From assembly GCA_031414415.1 (NCBI GenBank), contig JANNVK010000088.1:36741-100740 (forward strand): a stretch of DNA of 64,000 bases, in the 5' to 3' direction. The notes below the pieces were generated by a model. That model worked only from the letters and a program-made list of their open reading frames with translations, was not told the DNA's origin and ran no database searches. The DNA is from JANNVK01 sp031414415 (lineage in GTDB: Bacteria; Acidobacteriota; Blastocatellia; Pyrinomonadales; Pyrinomonadaceae). A program made the translations under genes and the position numbers. This document shows, in pieces, positions 17,179 through 24,945 of the stretch (the stretch's first letter is position 1; the number at the start of each line of letters is the position of its first letter).

Positions 17179-19028
17179 TTTTCAGCATCAAGATAAATTT
17201 CGTCAATTAATTTCGCGTATTTTTCATCGACAATTCTTCGTTTTACTTTTAAAGTTGGTGTAAGTTCACCAGATTCAACAGTTAGCTCATTCTCAAGAAG
17301 TGCAATTTTCTTTACCTTTTCATACCTCGAAAGTTTTTCAGTTAAAACACTAATTTCTTTCTCAAGCAATTCGATAATTTTTAAACTTTTACAAAACTCA
17401 GTCTGAGTTTTTAATTGCAAATTTTCGAGCTTTGCGTAGCTTTCTAATTGTTCAAAGTTTGGGACAATTAAAGCAGCGGCAAACTTTCTGCCATTTCCAA
17501 CCAAAACTACTTGATTAACAAACCGCGAGCCTTTAATCATTTGTTCAATTGGCGATGGTGCGATGTATTTTCCGCCCGAAGTTTTGAATAATTCTTTTTT
17601 GCGATCAGTAATTTTTAGATAACCTTCGTCATCAATTTCGCCAATATCGCCGGTTTTGAACCAACCATCAGCTGAAAATGTATCAATTGTCGCCTGTGGT
17701 TTATTGTAATAACCGAGCATAATATTTGCTCCGCTGGCTTCAATTTCGCCATCTGACGCAATTCTTATTTTTACATTTCTAATTGGTTTCCCGACAGTTC
17801 CGAGTTTTACTTGTGTCGGAATGTTGCTTGTAATCACCGGCGAAGTTTCTGTTAGTCCGTAACCTTGCATTATCGAAACACCTGCACCGGTAAATATTAA
17901 AAAAATATCATTTGAAAGTGCTGCTCCGCCAGTAATGCAGTTACGCAAATTTCCACCAAAAAACTCACGAAATTTTGTGAAAACAATTCTATCGGCGATT
18001 GTGTGTTTAACTGCGAGCATCGCCGGAATTGCCTCTTTCTTTTCGAGTTGGAGAGCATATTCTTTGGCGACATCAATTGCCCAATCGAAAATCTTTTCGC
18101 GTAATGGACTTGATTGTGCAGCTGTGAGCTTAGCTTTTGCATAAACTTTTTCAAAAATTCGTGGAACGCCGACAAATATTGTTGGTGCAACTTCTTTCAA
18201 ATTATTTGCGACTTTATCAATTGATTCTGCATAGTGAACCGCCATTCCGTTGAGAATATATAAATACATTCCGCTTCTTTCAAAAACGTGCGAAAGTGGC
18301 AAAACCGATAATGGCTTATCATCTTTTGTAAATGTAAAACCTGCTCCGGCATCAATGACATTTGAAACTAAATTTCCGTGCGTCAGCATTACGCCTTTTG
18401 GTTCGCCGGTTGTTCCGCTGGTGTAAATAAGCGTTGCAATGTCGTTTTGTTTGACAGATTCTTGCAAATTTCTAATTAAATCAGGACTTTCAACGCCGAT
18501 TTTTTCGCCTTGTTCTTCTAATGTTTTTAATGAAATTTTATTAGATTCATTTTTTTCAAGAGAGTTAAAAATCACAACCTTTTCAATTGTCTGGCATTCA
18601 GTCAAAATAGTTGAATAAGTTTCAAGCATTTTTTCATCTTGAATAAATATAATTTTTGCCCCGGAATCATTGAGAATATATTTTACTGAATCAGCATTTA
18701 ACGTTGTGTAAATTGGAACATCAATTATTCCGCCAAACTGGCAACCTGCGTCCGTAATTGTCCAATCAGGAGAATTTGCTGATAAAATTGCGACGCGATC
18801 TCCGGATTTAACACCTAATGAATAAAGCCCAAGTGCAATATTTTCGGCACGAGAAATCATTTCAGATGTAGAAATCGACTTCCATTCGTCATTTTTTTTA
18901 TAGTTAAGAATGTCTTTGCGGTCGTGTTTTCTTCCAGCTTGAAGAAATAGTTCAGCAAGTGTTTGCGGTTCATCTTCAGACAATTTAATTCTTGCTTCTT
19001 GTTGGCTAACAACATTTTCTAAATTCAT
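17175..19028 (-). CDS. Long-chain fatty-acid--CoA ligase (AMP-forming)
   Basis: Activates fatty acids to acyl-CoA through an acyl-adenylate, for beta-oxidation or lipid synthesis. The 617-residue protein has the AMP-binding signature in IYTSGTTGEPKG, the GYGLTETSP motif, and the DRKKELFKTSGGKYIAP C-terminal hinge with the catalytic Lys region. There are no transmembrane helices. It resembles the FadD15 group common in actinobacteria and acidobacteria. Its start overlaps the end of the upstream TetR-family gene by 4 bp. That regulator looks like FadR of Bacillus, which controls an acyl-CoA ligase operon, so fatty-acid substrates fit well. Expression is probably repressed without acyl-CoA through the palindrome at 19665. 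Confidence 0.94.
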   Translation of the reverse strand: MNLENVVSQQEARIKLSEDEPQTLAELFLQAGRKHDRKDILNYKKNDEWKSISTSEMISRAENIALGLYSLGVKSGDRVAILSANSPDWTITDAGCQFGGIIDVPIYTTLNADSVKYILNDSGAKIIFIQDEKMLETYSTILTECQTIEKVVIFNSLEKNESNKISLKTLEEQGEKIGVESPDLIRNLQESVKQNDIATLIYTSGTTGEPKGVMLTHGNLVSNVIDAGAGFTFTKDDKPLSVLPLSHVFERSGMYLYILNGMAVHYAESIDKVANNLKEVAPTIFVGVPRIFEKVYAKAKLTAAQSSPLREKIFDWAIDVAKEYALQLEKKEAIPAMLAVKHTIADRIVFTKFREFFGGNLRNCITGGAALSNDIFLIFTGAGVSIMQGYGLTETSPVITSNIPTQVKLGTVGKPIRNVKIRIASDGEIEASGANIMLGYYNKPQATIDTFSADGWFKTGDIGEIDDEGYLKITDRKKELFKTSGGKYIAPSPIEQMIKGSRFVNQVVLVGNGRKFAAALIVPNFEQLESYAKLENLQLKTQTEFCKSLKIIELLEKEISVLTEKLSRYEKVKKIALLENELTVESGELTPTLKVKRRIVDEKYAKLIDEIYLDAEK

Positions 19029-19642
19029 TTGTTTAAAACTCCTCCAAAAAATATTTTCAAAACTTCATCAGCCATCGGTGCAAGTGGATAACTTTTTTTG
19101 GACAATATCCAATTTGTCACCATTTCATCTAAAGCACCGTAAATTATTTTCGCACAAGTTATTGGGTGAAGGTCATTTCTAAAAACACCTTGCTTTTGTC
19201 CTTCTTCAATTGCTTGGCGAATAATATCAAGATATTCGGCAAAACCTGTTGCGGAAAATTCTTCCATAAACTTGGTTGAACCACGAAGTTCAACTTGAAA
19301 AACAATTGCCAAATCGCGATCTGCACCGAGCTTTTCAAGATGTAATTTCGCAATTCGGTGAATTTTATCCGCAGCGTTATCTATTTCGGCGAGTTCTTTT
19401 TTACCTTCAGAAATAAATTCTTCCATCGCTCGATCAAAAACCGAATGAAGAATTTCTTCTTTACTTTTAAAATACAAATACACTGTTCCATCTGCAATTC
19501 CGGCATCTCCGGCAATATCTGCAACCTTCGAACTGAAGTATCCTTTTTTTGCAAAAACCCTGATCGCGGCACGCAATATTGCTTCTCGCTTATCAGGTAT
19601 TATTATTTTTTGAGTTCCGGCGATATGGGTTGAACTTGACAT
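19025..19642 (-). CDS. fadR: FadR-type TetR family repressor of fatty-acid degradation
   Basis: A 205-residue TetR-family regulator. The N-terminal helix-turn-helix is AGDAGIADGTVYLYFKSKEE (about residues 45-64). The ligand domain carries RDLAIVFQVELRGS and, near the end, IYGALDEMVTNWILSKKSY. Both segments resemble the Bacillus subtilis FadR (YsiA) sequence as I remember it, where long-chain acyl-CoA relieves repression. It is the first gene of an operon with the acyl-CoA ligase, overlapping it by 4 bp. An 18-bp perfect palindrome matching the FadR operator lies 22 bp upstream of the start and abuts a predicted promoter, so autoregulation is likely. The gene symbol is used by analogy. Confidence 0.88.
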   Translation of the reverse strand: MSSSTHIAGTQKIIIPDKREAILRAAIRVFAKKGYFSSKVADIAGDAGIADGTVYLYFKSKEEILHSVFDRAMEEFISEGKKELAEIDNAADKIHRIAKLHLEKLGADRDLAIVFQVELRGSTKFMEEFSATGFAEYLDIIRQAIEEGQKQGVFRNDLHPITCAKIIYGALDEMVTNWILSKKSYPLAPMADEVLKIFFGGVLNK

Positions 19643-19664
19643 TTAATAATCCAATTTTATTAGC

Positions 19665-19682
19665 TGAATGAATCTTCATTCA
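19665..19682. promoter_or_regulatory. FadR-type operator (18-bp perfect palindrome)
   Basis: TGAATGAATCTTCATTCA is a perfect palindrome in its 8-bp arms around a TC centre. The B. subtilis FadR consensus as I recall it is TGAATGAMTANTCATTCA, and this site matches 17 of 18 positions. It overlaps the edge of the predicted -10 of the fadR-ligase operon, where a repressor would block initiation. Confidence 0.8.
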
Positions 19683-19711
19683 TATTATTAGCAAACTACA
19701 AATTTAATCAA
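19682..19711 (-). promoter_or_regulatory. Predicted promoter of the fadR-ligase operon
   Basis: On the minus strand TTGATT (19711-19706) is followed after 18 nt by TAATAT (19687-19682). The operator begins at the end of the -10, giving a standard repressed-promoter layout. Confidence 0.5.
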
Positions 19712-19749
19712 CAAAAAACTTTATTATTTGTAATTTTTTTGGCTCAAAA

Positions 19750-19780
19750 GAAAAAAGACTCACAATGGTTGTGAATCTTT
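19750..19780 (-). terminator. Terminator downstream of tRNA-Ser
   Basis: On the minus strand AGATTCACAA and TTGTGAGTCT form a 10-bp stem (one U-G pair) with a CCA loop, followed by a U-rich run. It lies 11 bp beyond the tRNA 3' end and isolates the tRNA from the fadR promoter. Confidence 0.85.
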
Positions 19781-19790
19781 TCAAAAAATA

Positions 19791-19876
19791 TGGCGGAGAA
19801 GACAGGGCTCGAACCTGCAAGCGATCACTCGCGGTAGTTTTCAAGACTACTGCCTTACCAATTAGGCTACCTCTCC
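19791..19876 (-). tRNA. tRNA-Ser (anticodon UGA)
   Basis: An 86-nt class II tRNA. The acceptor stem is GGAGAGG pairing with CTTCTCC with one G-U pair, discriminator G, and an encoded CCA. The anticodon loop CTTGAAA gives anticodon UGA, reading UCN serine codons. A long variable arm (CCGCGAGTGATCGCTTGC region) and a TTCGAGC T-loop are present, both expected for tRNA-Ser. Its own terminator follows. Confidence 0.95.
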
Positions 19877-19927
19877 GCATGCTACGGAATTAAAGAATAT
19901 ACCTCAGTTCTCTGGAAATTTCAAATC

Positions 19928-20419
19928 TTATTGATTTGTAAGTTTCGAAAGTGTGTTTTCAACTTCCGCTGCGGCTTTTAGTCCGACAGATTTTAAGGCT
20001 ATATCACCATTAGAATCAATAACAAACAAACTTGGAAACGGCATATTAAAATCGCCATCCTTGCCTTTGTCGCCATATTTAAAAATTATGTCAAAATTTC
20101 CGGCGATAACATCAAATGACAATTTATGTTTTTTCAAAAATGGCTCAACTTTGTTTTTTCTTTCGTGAGTTACAGCTAAATAAACTACATTTTTATTCGA
20201 GTATTTATCAGCGATTGTGTTTAATTTAGGCGTTATGTTTTCGCAAATTGGGCAAGATGTTGACCAAAAATATAAAACCACAACTTTGCCTTGAAGTTCT
20301 TCAGAATTAAAAAATTTTCCTTCCAAAGATTCAACATTAAAACTTTCGGCACGTCGGTTTTGTCCAAAACAAACGATTGAAAAAATTGTTATAAGTGAAA
20401 ATATTATTAATGCTTTCAT
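19928..20419 (-). CDS. Exported thioredoxin-like protein (TlpA/AhpC-TSA family)
   Basis: A small periplasmic thiol-disulfide oxidoreductase of the TlpA/ResA group. From ATG 20419 it has a Sec signal peptide (KALIIFSLITIFSIVCFGQ), then the thioredoxin fold with the active site WSTSCPICENI and a conserved FPSLFVIDSNGDI strand near the cis-Pro. About 163 residues is a normal size. The frame stays open upstream to 20485, but the signal peptide argues for 20419. It is divergent from recF across about 100 bp that contain a palindrome. The precise partner (cytochrome maturation or general reduction) is unknown. Confidence 0.87.
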   Translation of the reverse strand: MKALIIFSLITIFSIVCFGQNRRAESFNVESLEGKFFNSEELQGKVVVLYFWSTSCPICENITPKLNTIADKYSNKNVVYLAVTHERKNKVEPFLKKHKLSFDVIAGNFDIIFKYGDKGKDGDFNMPFPSLFVIDSNGDIALKSVGLKAAAEVENTLSKLTNQ

Positions 20420-20469
20420 AAATATAGAATTTGTCGAATAAAAATTCGAATGATTAATATTATCAAATA

Positions 20470-20486
20470 GTTGAACATTGTTCAAC
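20470..20486. promoter_or_regulatory. 17-bp perfect palindrome between tlpA-like gene and recF
   Basis: GTTGAACA-T-TGTTCAAC is perfectly symmetric around one base. It lies 36 bp upstream of recF and about 50 bp upstream of the thioredoxin gene, next to a TATGAT (20505-20510) that could be the recF -10. GAAC/GTTC half-sites recall SOS boxes, but the spacing is 3 nt, not the 4 of the Bacillus LexA box. Confidence 0.5.
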
Positions 20487-20521
20487 GCTTTTTATTTTTT
20501 GGATTATGATAAAATTCATTT

Positions 20522-21628
20522 ATGCAGTTAGAAACTCTCGAAATACAAAATTTTCGCAATTTGGAAGGTAAAGTTCACTTTCGAGATGGTTTGAATATTA
20601 TCTATGGTGAAAATGGGCAAGGAAAAACTAATTGGCTTGAAGCAATTTACATTTTGGCGAACACAAAATCTTTTAAAACTGCGAAATTGCAAGAAGCAAT
20701 AAGATTTGACACTGATGAAATTGCATTTATTCGCGGAAGTGTTCGCCAATCAGCCGAAATTGTTAGAAACATTCAAGTTACACTCGAAGGAAATACTAAA
20801 ACTCTTTCAATTAATGGTAAAAAAGAAACTTTAAATCGCTATTCTGGACAACTTCACGCTCTAATATTTAACGCCGAAGAACTCGAAACTGTTCGTGGAA
20901 CGCCGGAACATCGGCGAAGGTTTTTAGATGCTGGAATTGTTGGAGTTTTTCCGCCTTTCGTTAAAACGCTTGCTGATTACAGCAAAGTTATCAAGCAAAA
21001 AAATGCGTTATTGCAAAACGCACGTGACAATGAAATATCGCTTGAAAAAGTATCAAAATTGCTTGAAGTTTGGAACGATCAACTAATTTTACTTGCAACA
21101 AAAATTCATAAAGCACGAATTAGATATGTTGAAAGGCTCAACGAAGTTTTTGCAAAACACCTTTTTAGCAAAGAAGAAATTTCTATTCGCTACGCATCTT
21201 CACTTGAAGAAAAAGGCGATATTACTGATTATTCTGCACTTTTAGCCGAGAGATTAGCCATTCGCGTCCAAGCCGAATATGCTTCCGGTTATTCGCTTAT
21301 AGGCACACATCGCGATGATCTTGAAATTCTTTTTGATGGTCGTGATTTACGCAAATTTGGTTCTTCAGGTCAGCAACGAAGTGCGTTTCTCCTGATGCAA
21401 TTAGCGATTATTTCAGTTTTTGAATCACAAAACGGCGAATATCCAATTTATTTGCTAGATGATATTGATTCAGAACTAGATTACCGACGAATTGGTCAAC
21501 TACTCGAATTTCTCAAGGGAAAAACGCAAACATTTGTCACAACCTCAAAAGACAGTTTTGTTAAAAGTTTTAGCCAAGTAAATGACACATTTCTTGTCAA
21601 TAATGGAAAAATCGTTTCAATTAGTTAA
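20522..21628 (+). CDS. recF: DNA replication and repair protein RecF
   Basis: RecF is an SMC-like ATPase that, with RecO and RecR, loads RecA at gapped DNA. The 368-residue protein has the usual start LETLEIQNFRNLEG, Walker A in YGENGQGKTNWLEAIY (about residues 30-45), the ABC-type signature in FGSSGQQRSAFLLMQLA, and Walker B in IYLLDDIDSELD. The length is normal. The ATG at 20522 places the family's N-terminal motif correctly. recF often lies with dnaA-dnaN near the origin; here those are not adjacent, but mnmG-parAB is 15 kb away. The palindrome upstream may regulate it. Confidence 0.95.
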   Translation: MQLETLEIQNFRNLEGKVHFRDGLNIIYGENGQGKTNWLEAIYILANTKSFKTAKLQEAIRFDTDEIAFIRGSVRQSAEIVRNIQVTLEGNTKTLSINGKKETLNRYSGQLHALIFNAEELETVRGTPEHRRRFLDAGIVGVFPPFVKTLADYSKVIKQKNALLQNARDNEISLEKVSKLLEVWNDQLILLATKIHKARIRYVERLNEVFAKHLFSKEEISIRYASSLEEKGDITDYSALLAERLAIRVQAEYASGYSLIGTHRDDLEILFDGRDLRKFGSSGQQRSAFLLMQLAIISVFESQNGEYPIYLLDDIDSELDYRRIGQLLEFLKGKTQTFVTTSKDSFVKSFSQVNDTFLVNNGKIVSIS

Positions 21629-21793
21629 TTTTTAAACATTGTTAAATATTACTTTGCATTTTTTTCTTTATTTGTTAGTATCTAAATTAGGCGTTATCTT
21701 CACGTTGTTTTACTTTCAAAATCTACAACCTTTTACAACCTTTCTATTGCTAATTTTTACAATAAGTCTCAGACCTAAGGATTGAATCAAATT

Positions 21794-22981
21794 ATGAGTT
21801 TGCTTGATATTGCACCTATAATTGAACAAATGTTGCTCGTTTCAGAAAACGTGAGTGACCTTAATTTCTCGACCGGACAAAAACCGCAAGTTGAAATTAA
21901 TGGAAAATTGTTTCCCGTTGCACCGCTTGGACTTGGAAGGCTTAGTTCTTTTCAAACCGAGATGATAGCAATGTCTTTGCTCCGAGATAACAGCGAGGCT
22001 GCGGCTCAACTTTCACAAACCGGAACTGCTGATTTGAGTTACAGTTTGCCGGCGAGATGTCGTTTTCGGGTAAATATATTTCAGCAACGAAGTTCTTATT
22101 CAGTTGTTATGCGAGTTATTCCGCACGAAGTCCCGACACTTCAATCGCTACAATTGCCTACTCAATTAGCCGATATTTGTGAGTTAAGAAACGGTTTAGT
22201 TTTGGTAACCGGTCCAACTGGTTCAGGCAAAAGCTCGACTCTTGCTGCAATTGTTGACCGAATTAACGAAACTAAGGCTTATCACGTCGTGACAATTGAA
22301 GATCCGATAGAGTTTTTACATTCACACAAAAAATCTACTATTAACCAGCGAGAAGTTGGTTCTGACACAAAAGACTTTTCTTCGGCGTTGCGGGCGGCTT
22401 TAAGACAAGCACCAAAGGTTATATTGGTTGGTGAGATGCGAGATCTTGAAACGGCTGAAATCGCTTTAGAAGCCGCAGAAACAGGGCATCTTGTTTTTTC
22501 AACGCTTCATACGATTGATTCGTCAAAAACGGTCGATCGAATTATCGGAATGTATCCGAAAAACGAAGAAAAAGTTATTCGCACAAGATTGGCACAAACT
22601 TTTAGATACATAATCTCGCAAAGGTTGATTCCAAAATCTAACGGAAAAGGGCGTTTTGCGGCTATTGAAATTATGAAATCAAATCCGCGAACTCGTGAAT
22701 ATATCGAAAAAGGTGAAGAGCAAGGGAAATCTTTGCTCGATGCAATTCGCGATGGTCAAATTGATGGAATGCAAGACTTTGATTCGGTAATTCGCGAAAT
22801 GATTGCGAAAGATATAATCACGCTTGAAGATGGACTTTCTTACGCGACTAATCAAAACAACTTATTATTGGCAATAAAAGGTTTAGGCTCAACTGAAGAT
22901 TATTTAAAAGATCAAGAATCTTCTAACAATTTTATACCGCAAAAAGCTCCAAGCAATTCAGTTCTTGATTTAATGGAATAG
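21794..22981 (+). CDS. pilT: Type IV pilus retraction ATPase PilT-like
   Basis: Hexameric ATPase driving retraction of type IV pili for twitching motility. Counting from ATG 21794 (395 residues), Walker A GPTGSGKSS is at about 140-148. Next come the Asp box VTIEDPIEFLH, Walker B VILVGEMRDLETAEIALEAA and the His box STLHTIDSSKTVDRI. The length and motifs match PilT/PilU, with a C-terminal extension to residue 395. TTG 21782 is an alternative start in frame. The following gene, 17 bp downstream, encodes a zinc-finger/receiver-like protein and may work with it. No other pilus genes occur nearby. Confidence 0.9.
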   Translation: MSLLDIAPIIEQMLLVSENVSDLNFSTGQKPQVEINGKLFPVAPLGLGRLSSFQTEMIAMSLLRDNSEAAAQLSQTGTADLSYSLPARCRFRVNIFQQRSSYSVVMRVIPHEVPTLQSLQLPTQLADICELRNGLVLVTGPTGSGKSSTLAAIVDRINETKAYHVVTIEDPIEFLHSHKKSTINQREVGSDTKDFSSALRAALRQAPKVILVGEMRDLETAEIALEAAETGHLVFSTLHTIDSSKTVDRIIGMYPKNEEKVIRTRLAQTFRYIISQRLIPKSNGKGRFAAIEIMKSNPRTREYIEKGEEQGKSLLDAIRDGQIDGMQDFDSVIREMIAKDIITLEDGLSYATNQNNLLLAIKGLGSTEDYLKDQESSNNFIPQKAPSNSVLDLME

Positions 22982-22998
22982 ATAAATTTACTAAAACT

Positions 22999-23721
22999 AT
23001 GATTATACGTTGTGACAATTGTTCCGTTTCACTCCAGTTAGATGAAGCGAAAATACCTTCAGGTAATTTCACTGTTCGGTGTCCGCGATGCCAAAATATG
23101 ATTCGCGTTCAACCGAGTATGAAGTCAACCGTGAAGCAACTTGAAGTAAATTCTGCTGCTCCGGCAATTGGTGGAAACTCTGGTCAATTTTCTGAGCAAG
23201 AATCTGGCTTTCAGATAAATCAAGCCTTAAAAGCCTTGCTTGGTGCTTTGCAAAAAGATAAAAACTCGATAGATTCGAAAGATGATTCCGATGAAAAACC
23301 GCGACGGGTTTTATTATGTTTGGGCGAAACAATTCGTGATCGCGTTGCAAAATTGCTTGTTACTGGCGGTTACAAAGTTTATTTAGCACAAACTCCGGCT
23401 CAAGCAAATGAAAGACTCCGCGATGGAAAAACTGAAATATTGATATTTTCAAATGATTTTGCTGCTGAGTTTGGTGGTGCGGCAATATTGCAACAAAAAG
23501 TAAACGCAATGTTGTCATCAGAACGACGAAGACTTTTTATGGCTTCAATTGAAGATTCGGGTGCGACAATGAATGCTCATGAAGCGTTTTTGAGAAACCT
23601 CAACTTGATAGTTCACAACAGCGATATTGACCAACTAGCATTAATTCTCAATCGCTCGCTTCGTGACTTTAATGAACTTTACAGACATTACAACAAAGCT
23701 GTAAGTGCAGTTGGGATATAA
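22999..23721 (+). CDS. MJ0042-type zinc-finger protein with receiver-like C-terminus
   Basis: A 240-residue protein. Residues 1-40 form an MJ0042-type zinc ribbon with two Cys pairs (CDNC and CPRC), ending MIRVQPS. A polar linker leads to a C-terminal alpha/beta domain (about 100-240) that starts RRVLLCLGETIRDRVAKLL and resembles a response-regulator fold, without the clear phospho-acceptor Asp cluster. Such proteins occur in delta-proteobacteria and Acidobacteriota near motility genes. It lies 17 bp after pilT on the same strand, so a role in pilus regulation is plausible but inferred only from position. Confidence 0.75.
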   Translation: MIIRCDNCSVSLQLDEAKIPSGNFTVRCPRCQNMIRVQPSMKSTVKQLEVNSAAPAIGGNSGQFSEQESGFQINQALKALLGALQKDKNSIDSKDDSDEKPRRVLLCLGETIRDRVAKLLVTGGYKVYLAQTPAQANERLRDGKTEILIFSNDFAAEFGGAAILQQKVNAMLSSERRRLFMASIEDSGATMNAHEAFLRNLNLIVHNSDIDQLALILNRSLRDFNELYRHYNKAVSAVGI

Positions 23722-23753
23722 CGAATGTTAAATCAATGTTGGTTCTGGTTTTA

Positions 23754-24845
23754 TTAAAGAACAGATTTGTATAAATTCTCGGTTTCGTCAACCATTCTTT
23801 TGAGTGTAAATCTTTCTTTTGCAGCTTTTTGGTTATTATTTATTAAATTATTTCGTTCCACTTCGTTGCTCAAAATGTCACAAATTGCTTCCGCCAATTT
23901 TGTCGGATTTTCAATCGGCACGAGATTTTCATTTCCTAAAAGTTCGATTGCACCTTTAGTTTCTGTCGCGACAACTGCCGTTCCGCTTGCCATTGCTTCT
24001 AAAATTGCGAGTCCAAAACTTTCGGTGTGTGAAGCCGAAACAAAAACATCGCTTGCGTGAAGCAAAGTTGCGGTGTCTTCAACCCAATTTAACCACAGAT
24101 ATTTTTCTTTAAGACCAAAAACTTTGATAAGTCTTTTTAGTTTTTGGCGATATTTTTTTTCAAACGTAGGTTCTTTCCCGACAATAATAAAATATGCATC
24201 AGGAAATTTTCCGGCGACAATTTGCGAAGCTAAAACAAAATCTTCTTGACCTTTTAATGCTTTCAATTCGCCGATAATAGCAATCAATTGCGAGTCGAAA
24301 GGAATATTATGTTCGAAACGAAATTGCTCTCGAAGTTTTAATTTATCGCCGTTTCCAAAATGATCGACATTAATTCCGTTTGAGATTGCTATTATTTTCT
24401 CTCGCGGAAATGTTTTTGCCAGCTCAGTTTCAACCGCGGAAGAAACTGCAATGACCTTAGCTAAATTTTTTAAAGCAAAGCGATAAAACGATTTAAGTGG
24501 AAAAAGAACATGGCGAGTTATTATAAATTTTGGGGTTTTTGCAATCCAACAAGCCAAACTTGTCGGAAAATAATCTCTCGCAACGTGGGCGTGAACAATT
24601 TCAATTTTATTTTTTTTTATAAATTTTGCAATTTTTTGTCCGCTAAAAACACCAAACGAATTTCTGATAGAAACGTGAAAAATATTTTCTGGCGGCAGAA
24701 AATCGAGTTTATCTTGCCAATTATTAGTTGGGCGAAGAACAACAAAAACTTGATGATTTCTTTCTACCAAACTTCGACATAAATCAACGAAATGCCTTTC
24801 GCCACCACCAAACTCTGTTGCTGAAGATACTTGCAAAACTTTCAT
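23754..24845 (-). CDS. Glycosyltransferase family 4 protein
   Basis: A GT-B-fold glycosyltransferase, probably acting on the cytoplasmic side of the membrane to build surface polysaccharide. From ATG 24845 (about 363 residues) it starts KVLQVSSATEFGGGERHF, a typical donor/acceptor loop. It contains VVATETKGAIELLG and the GT4 signature ESFGLAILEAMASGTAVVATE, with the E-x7-E nucleotide-sugar motif. Frame extension upstream to 25010 runs through the TonB receptor terminator and is not used. It is convergent with the pilT pair and downstream of the TonB receptor, separated from it by a terminator. Confidence 0.9.
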   Translation of the reverse strand: MKVLQVSSATEFGGGERHFVDLCRSLVERNHQVFVVLRPTNNWQDKLDFLPPENIFHVSIRNSFGVFSGQKIAKFIKKNKIEIVHAHVARDYFPTSLACWIAKTPKFIITRHVLFPLKSFYRFALKNLAKVIAVSSAVETELAKTFPREKIIAISNGINVDHFGNGDKLKLREQFRFEHNIPFDSQLIAIIGELKALKGQEDFVLASQIVAGKFPDAYFIIVGKEPTFEKKYRQKLKRLIKVFGLKEKYLWLNWVEDTATLLHASDVFVSASHTESFGLAILEAMASGTAVVATETKGAIELLGNENLVPIENPTKLAEAICDILSNEVERNNLINNNQKAAKERFTLKRMVDETENLYKSVL

Positions 24846-24889
24846 TGAGAACAATCGTAAATTGTTACTCACGAATAGTAAAATCCAAA

Positions 24890-24921
24890 TAAAAAAGCAC
24901 GCTCCCGAAAGAACGTGCTTG
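24890..24921 (-). terminator. Terminator of the TonB receptor gene
   Basis: AAGCACG and CGTGCTT (24895-24901 and 24914-24920) form a 7-bp stem. On the minus strand it is followed by a T run (24896-24891). It lies 25 bp beyond the receptor stop codon. Confidence 0.8.
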
Positions 24922-24945
24922 TTAGTTTTTTTCTCTCTAAAAAGT

